From: G963665975 sp963665975
Lineage (GTDB): Bacteria; Bacteroidota; Rhodothermia; Rhodothermales; Bin80
Reading direction: 5' to 3'
DNA: 64,000 nucleotides
Assembly (NCBI GenBank): GCA_963665975.1
Contig: OY762508.1
Coordinates: 1,426,001 to 1,490,000, forward strand
Part shown: positions 60,635 to 64,000 of the stretch, piece after piece
Layout of the letters: each line of letters begins with the position of its first letter
How positions within the stretch are numbered: position 1 is the stretch's first letter
Made by a program: the position numbers and the translations under genes
Notes under the pieces: generated by a model
The model's input: only the letters and a program-made list of their open reading frames with translations
The model's database searches: none
Told to the model about the DNA's origin: nothing

Positions 60635-62029
60635 ATGTCCAAGAAAACACTCATCGAATCGGTTTCGGGTATCCGCGGCATCGTTGGGGCCGGACTTGAC
60701 GCCTCCGTACTTGTGCGCTACGCCGCGGCATTCGGGACATGGGCCCGTCTCCGGGCGACTGCTCGCGGGGCCGACGCCACCGTTGTCGTCGGCCGCGATG
60801 CTCGCGTCTCGGGTCCAATTTGCGCACAGATCGTCATTGGCGCCTTGCGTAGTGTGGGCTGCCACGTGATCAACACAGGCCTCGCCAGCACGCCGACCGT
60901 GGCCATGGGAGTGCTATTGTCGGAAGCCGCAGGCGGCATCGTCCTTACCGCCTCACACAACCCCGAAGAGTGGAATGCGCTGAAGCTGTTGAACGAGAAG
61001 AGCGAATTCCTCTCGCCGGACGAGGGGCGCGAAGTCATTGGCATGGCCCGCCGTGGCGAGGCGACGCCGGTAACAATCAATGAGCTGGGATCCTGTAACC
61101 GGCATGATTTTCTGGACGCGCACATCGATCGCATTCTGGCGCTTGCATTCTGCGCCCCGCCGGTCATTGCTGCACGCAACTTCCGCATTGTGGTCGACGG
61201 CATCAATTCTGTTGGCGGCACGGCGCTGCCTCGACTTCTTGAACGTCTAGGAGTGTCCGCGGAGCAGATTCTCGTCATTAACGGTGAGCCAACGGGGCGT
61301 TTCGCGCATCCGGCGGAGCCCCTGCCGGAGCACCTGACGCAAACCGCAGCATTCGTCGCGGAATCGAAGGCGGACCTCGGCCTTGTCGTCGATCCGGACG
61401 CCGATCGTCTCGTCTGCATTGACGACCACGGAGAAGTAGTCAGCGAGGAGCTCACGCAGGTGATGGCGGCGGACTTTCTGTGGCGTCGCATGCCAGGGCC
61501 GTTTGCCACCAACCTCTCTTCCTCGCGCGCCATCGACGACGTCGCTGCCCGATACGGCATGGAGGTACACCGGTCGGCGGTAGGTGAAATCCACGTTGTA
61601 CGGAAGATGCAGGAAACTGGCGCCATTCTGGGCGGTGAGGGGAACGGCGGCGTTATTTTGCCCTCTCTTCACTATGGACGCGACGCACTCGCAGGCGCCG
61701 CAATGATCCTCCAGCACATCGCCGAGCAACAGGCACCCTTGTCTGTCCTGCGCAGGGAGCTGCCGGCCTATGTGATCGTCAAGAAGAAGCTGCCTGTTGG
61801 CGAAATGGATCCCGATGTCCTCCTCGCCCGCTTCGCGAGGCGGCACGCGGGCGAGGACCTTACCACCGTGGACGGCGTGAAGCTCAACCTTCCTCGCGGC
61901 TGGGTGCATGTCCGAAAATCGAATACCGAACCAGTCCTGCGTGTGTTTGCCGAGGCTGCAGCGCAGGATGCGGCACATGCCCTGGCTGCGCGGCACATGG
62001 CGGAACTCACCGCGCTCGCGGATTCGTAG
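60635..62029 (+). CDS. glmM: Phosphoglucosamine mutase-like phosphohexomutase
   Basis: 464 residues. SVSGIRGIVGAGLDASVL at the start, LTASHNPEEWNALK with the active-site Ser, the metal loop DPDADRLVCIDD and the sugar loop GEGNGG, and the C-terminal phosphate loop RKSNTEPVLR. These define the alpha-D-phosphohexomutase superfamily. VSGIRG and ASHNPEEWNALK favour glucosamine/mannose-type enzymes; GlmM supplies glucosamine-1-phosphate for peptidoglycan. ManB-like activity remains possible. Confidence 0.85.
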   Translation: MSKKTLIESVSGIRGIVGAGLDASVLVRYAAAFGTWARLRATARGADATVVVGRDARVSGPICAQIVIGALRSVGCHVINTGLASTPTVAMGVLLSEAAGGIVLTASHNPEEWNALKLLNEKSEFLSPDEGREVIGMARRGEATPVTINELGSCNRHDFLDAHIDRILALAFCAPPVIAARNFRIVVDGINSVGGTALPRLLERLGVSAEQILVINGEPTGRFAHPAEPLPEHLTQTAAFVAESKADLGLVVDPDADRLVCIDDHGEVVSEELTQVMAADFLWRRMPGPFATNLSSSRAIDDVAARYGMEVHRSAVGEIHVVRKMQETGAILGGEGNGGVILPSLHYGRDALAGAAMILQHIAEQQAPLSVLRRELPAYVIVKKKLPVGEMDPDVLLARFARRHAGEDLTTVDGVKLNLPRGWVHVRKSNTEPVLRVFAEAAAQDAAHALAARHMAELTALADS

Positions 62030-62090
62030 CCGCCTATGGGCAAAGGGGAGGCAATGTGGGCACGATCGGCAGTAAATCTTTCAGGCACGT

Positions 62091-62440
62091 CTACGATGTA
62101 TCCCGAAACCTGGAGATGATTGCATCCATTCTTGCTGGGGGCATCCCTGGTGTCAACCAATGATTGATCTTTTTTCCCGTAACGTTGGCGCCGCTGTCAC
62201 CATTACTGGCCAAGATTAACAGAGCTTGCCAAACATGCATATTAGATCTTGAATCAATGCCAGCCGCATTCCTCGCTTCCATCCAATTCCGAAGGAAGAT
62301 AAATGACAGGCCGTATCGCAGCCTGTTGCAGCGTACCGATATAAGCCTGCATATCGTTTACCCAATTGGGTGGAGCGCTGCGCTCCTCTTCCAGGCGACG
62401 TTCGGTTTGGTTTGATATGCAATTCCTCTGAATACACAGC
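62091..62440 (-). pseudogene. Decayed coding remnant, family unknown
   Basis: Two minus-strand frames look coding in sequence: TERRLEEERSAPPNWVNDMQ and YLPSELDGSEECGWH, then a stop, then in another frame NMHVWQALLILASNGDSG and KKINHWLTPGMPPARMDAII to TAG 62091. A single shift would join them into one C-terminal piece of about 110 residues. I do not recognise it. Confidence 0.3.
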
Positions 62441-62512
62441 CTAACTCAATCCGAGGATTATCATCTCTACTCTTCGCACTCCGAAAGTCGTCGAGGTCTG
62501 CTAGCTGCGGCT

Positions 62513-62781
62513 GTGGCATTTACGGGCCTGCTCGTCCTCCTGACCACCATCCAACCGACGGAGGCCGGACAAGAGAAACGCGAACAAGAGCGTAGTATTG
62601 ACGTCCGCAAGGGTTGTCTATATTCTGACGGAGGATTTTTTCAGACTGCTACCGCGCCTTTTGCGAGCACGAGGCTTCGGAGTTCTCAGAGTGGCCAGGC
62701 GCCTGTTTCGAGTCAGAGGGAGGCTACTGTTCATCATATTACGGGCAAATAGGGTATCTGCCTGACATCTGCCTCCACTAG
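62513..62781 (+). pseudogene. Secreted cysteine-rich peptide gene with a frameshift at T6
   Basis: From GTG 62513 the sequence reads a signal-like AFTGLLVLLTTIQPTEAGQ, then GCLYSDGGFF. At the T6 run 62636-62641 the coding pattern moves to another frame: SDCYRAFCEHEASE, WPGACFESEGGYCSSYYG and LPDICLH, ending at TAG 62779-62781. One extra T would restore a single protein of about 89 residues with six or more cysteines in its mature part. The next gene, a propeller protein, starts 17 bp later. The start codon is uncertain because no ATG precedes it. Confidence 0.45.
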
Positions 62782-62798
62782 ACACACGACCTCGCCCG

Positions 62799-63863
62799 AT
62801 GCATTCCCGTCCTAGCCAGCATTACCAGCAGCCAAACCATGGTGTTCTTCTTGCTGGTGCGATCCTTTTGATCGCCTTTGTGGCGCCAGGCGTGCGTGCA
62901 CAGGATAAACCACCTTTCACGTTGAAGCACTTCGAACTGGTGGAAACGGTCACGTTTGACTTACCGGACACGTTGCTGATAGCGGAAATCTATCAGATTG
63001 ATAGAGACTCGGACGGTCGATGGCTTGTAACCGACATGGTGGGAGAGCAGATCTTGCTATTCGAATCGGACGGTTCATTACGAGCTTCACTGGATCCAAG
63101 GATTTGCCATCCGGGTTTCATCTTCCGCCCGTCGGGCGCCAGGTTTGCAGGTAATGAATTCATCTTTATCCAGAATTCAGGAAACATCTGGGGATACCGT
63201 TTCACCACGGAGGGAGCATGCCTGGGTAGCGTGGATCCCGGCTTCACGTCTACATCGTTTTTCGATATTGATCCCACAGGAGAGCTTTATGGCGTCTACG
63301 ATTGGCCGGACTGGGAGTTGAAACATATGAGTTCCACTGGAAAGACCCTTAGGAAGCTTCCAGTGCCTCCATTCAAGTTCCCCAATGCCAGTAAGCGTTT
63401 TGCCGGCGGTGGTCTCATTGCCGACGGGACGCACCTTTTCTACGCTCAGTCACCCGAATTGGAATTACTGAAGATTGCTCTGGACGGTACGCTTCTAGAG
63501 AGGATTTCTTTAAAGAGAATTTCGAAACGCCGCTCGTGGTTTCGCTCCCCACGCAAAGATTTGCCGCCTGATATTCCGGGAGTGTTCGCGGCTATGAAGG
63601 ATTGGTGGGCCACAGCCACATGGAGCCTTTTTGAGCTTACCGATCAAACACTCATGGTGCAATATGTCAACAGACAGCGAGGAACCGGGTATCAGGTCCT
63701 TACCAAAGACGGCATGCTGGTTGCCGAAGAACTGGGACTCAAATCGGTGTTCCTACACGGAGAAAACGGACTGGTCTATCGCCCGGTCCAGCCGGATCTG
63801 GACAGTCAGGGGGAGCTGCCCAATCCGTATGTGGAGATCTATCGTTTTGTCGCGCCGGAGTAG
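62799..63863 (+). CDS. 6-bladed beta-propeller secreted protein
   Basis: 354 residues. Signal peptide LLAGAILLIAFVAPGVRAQ, here without a lipobox Cys. Blade-like repeats include IYQIDRDSDGRWLVTDMVGEQ, ILLFESDGSLRASLD, FFDIDPTGELYGVYDWPDWE and LLKIALDGTLLERISLK; the C-terminus ends YVEIYRFVAPE. It lacks the GNGKGPGEF signature of the other two copies, so it is a more distant member. It sits directly after a broken cysteine-rich peptide gene. Confidence 0.7.
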   Translation: MHSRPSQHYQQPNHGVLLAGAILLIAFVAPGVRAQDKPPFTLKHFELVETVTFDLPDTLLIAEIYQIDRDSDGRWLVTDMVGEQILLFESDGSLRASLDPRICHPGFIFRPSGARFAGNEFIFIQNSGNIWGYRFTTEGACLGSVDPGFTSTSFFDIDPTGELYGVYDWPDWELKHMSSTGKTLRKLPVPPFKFPNASKRFAGGGLIADGTHLFYAQSPELELLKIALDGTLLERISLKRISKRRSWFRSPRKDLPPDIPGVFAAMKDWWATATWSLFELTDQTLMVQYVNRQRGTGYQVLTKDGMLVAEELGLKSVFLHGENGLVYRPVQPDLDSQGELPNPYVEIYRFVAPE

Positions 63864-63874
63864 CAACCGCCCTG

Positions 63875-64000
63875 TCATTTCCGAATAAAGTCTGAGATCG
63901 TCAAGGTCCTGGCCTGACCATGCTCTTGGTGCTGGGCGCCAGATCCAAGCACCCAGTTCGCGCGCCCACACCGTCGCCACGTCTGTCCCAGGACCTGATG
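63875..64000 (-). CDS. C-terminal fragment of an unidentified protein (runs off the edge)
   Basis: Forty-one codons in frame from the right edge to TGA 63875, ending ARTLTISDFIRK. The stretch looks coding but carries no recognisable motif; other frames cannot be excluded with so little sequence. It converges on the propeller gene with 11 bp between stops. Confidence 0.35.
   Translation of the reverse strand, partial: HQVLGQTWRRCGRANWVLGSGAQHQEHGQARTLTISDFIRK

Noticed and set aside
1..64000. CRISPR arrays, tRNA and rRNA genes
   Set aside because: No regularly spaced direct repeats, cloverleaf-like arms or rRNA segments were noticed in the gaps; a covariance-model scan was not possible.

Overview
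The window looks like a chromosomal segment of a GC-rich Bacteroidota/Rhodothermota-type bacterium (Rhodothermia-like). The clues are type IX secretion parts (a T9SS plug lipoprotein, a PorV/PorQ-like barrel and a protein with a C-terminal T9SS sorting domain), a histone H1-like Hc1 protein, a Wzi-family capsule protein, a TonB-dependent receptor, many lipoproteins, weak Shine-Dalgarno sequences and a TTG/TATCTTG-type promoter. No rRNA, tRNA or CRISPR array was recognised. Lineage is inferred from gene content only.

Layout. 1-4.4 kb: start of a polyphosphate glucokinase (minus strand), a tiny lipoprotein, dnaG and a divergent polyphosphate kinase. 4.4-12.1 kb (minus): a SxtJ-like membrane protein, a secreted lytic-transglycosylase-like protein, a glutamine amidotransferase-like hydrolase, arsenate reductase and dnaE; dnaE carries an in-frame 263-residue intein. 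12.3-18.9 kb (plus): Hc1, a membrane HExxH peptidase with repeats, the T9SS plug lipoprotein and a large DUF5117-type metalloprotease. 18.9-26.2 kb (minus): a T9SS-sorted DUF4397 protein, a spmB/spmA/cytochrome c/sulfite oxidase run, uvrC and a VOC-alpha/beta-hydrolase fusion. 26.3-37.8 kb (plus): rsmB, a beta-propeller lipoprotein flanked by broken cysteine-rich peptide genes, a polysaccharide deacetylase, a 1279-residue DUF6807/PVC-dehydrogenase/cytochrome c fusion, a PorV-like protein, mtnA and tonB. 37.8-44.4 kb (mostly minus): an hrgA pseudogene, a second beta-propeller lipoprotein, a TonB-dependent receptor, a small barrel and Wzi. 44.6-52.4 kb (plus): sugar transferase, fused 2-oxoacid dehydrogenase E1, bcp, gatB, a thioredoxin-fold lipoprotein and tpiA. 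52.4-55.9 kb: a small accessory island. 55.8-62.0 kb: fmdB, a serine hydrolase, ferredoxin, a lipocalin-like protein, ctaB, ctaA and a phosphohexomutase. 62.0-64.0 kb: decayed remnants and a third beta-propeller.

Most of the window is housekeeping plus envelope biology. The accessory content is concentrated in three places. First, 27.9-29.7 kb and 62.5-63.9 kb share a pattern: a 6-bladed beta-propeller protein next to short secreted cysteine-rich peptide genes, each interrupted by a stop or frameshift. Second, 52.4-55.9 kb is a roughly 3.4-kb island at the 3' end of fmdB, bounded by an intact and a displaced copy of the last ~54 bp of that gene; it carries IS21 and IS3 remnants and an AAA-ATPase/PIN-nuclease gene pair. 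Third, 37.8-38.8 kb holds a restriction-associated hrgA gene broken by two nonsense codons and one homopolymer frameshift. The number of broken accessory genes suggests a genome shedding mobile and defence DNA, although some single-base shifts at homopolymers could be sequencing errors.
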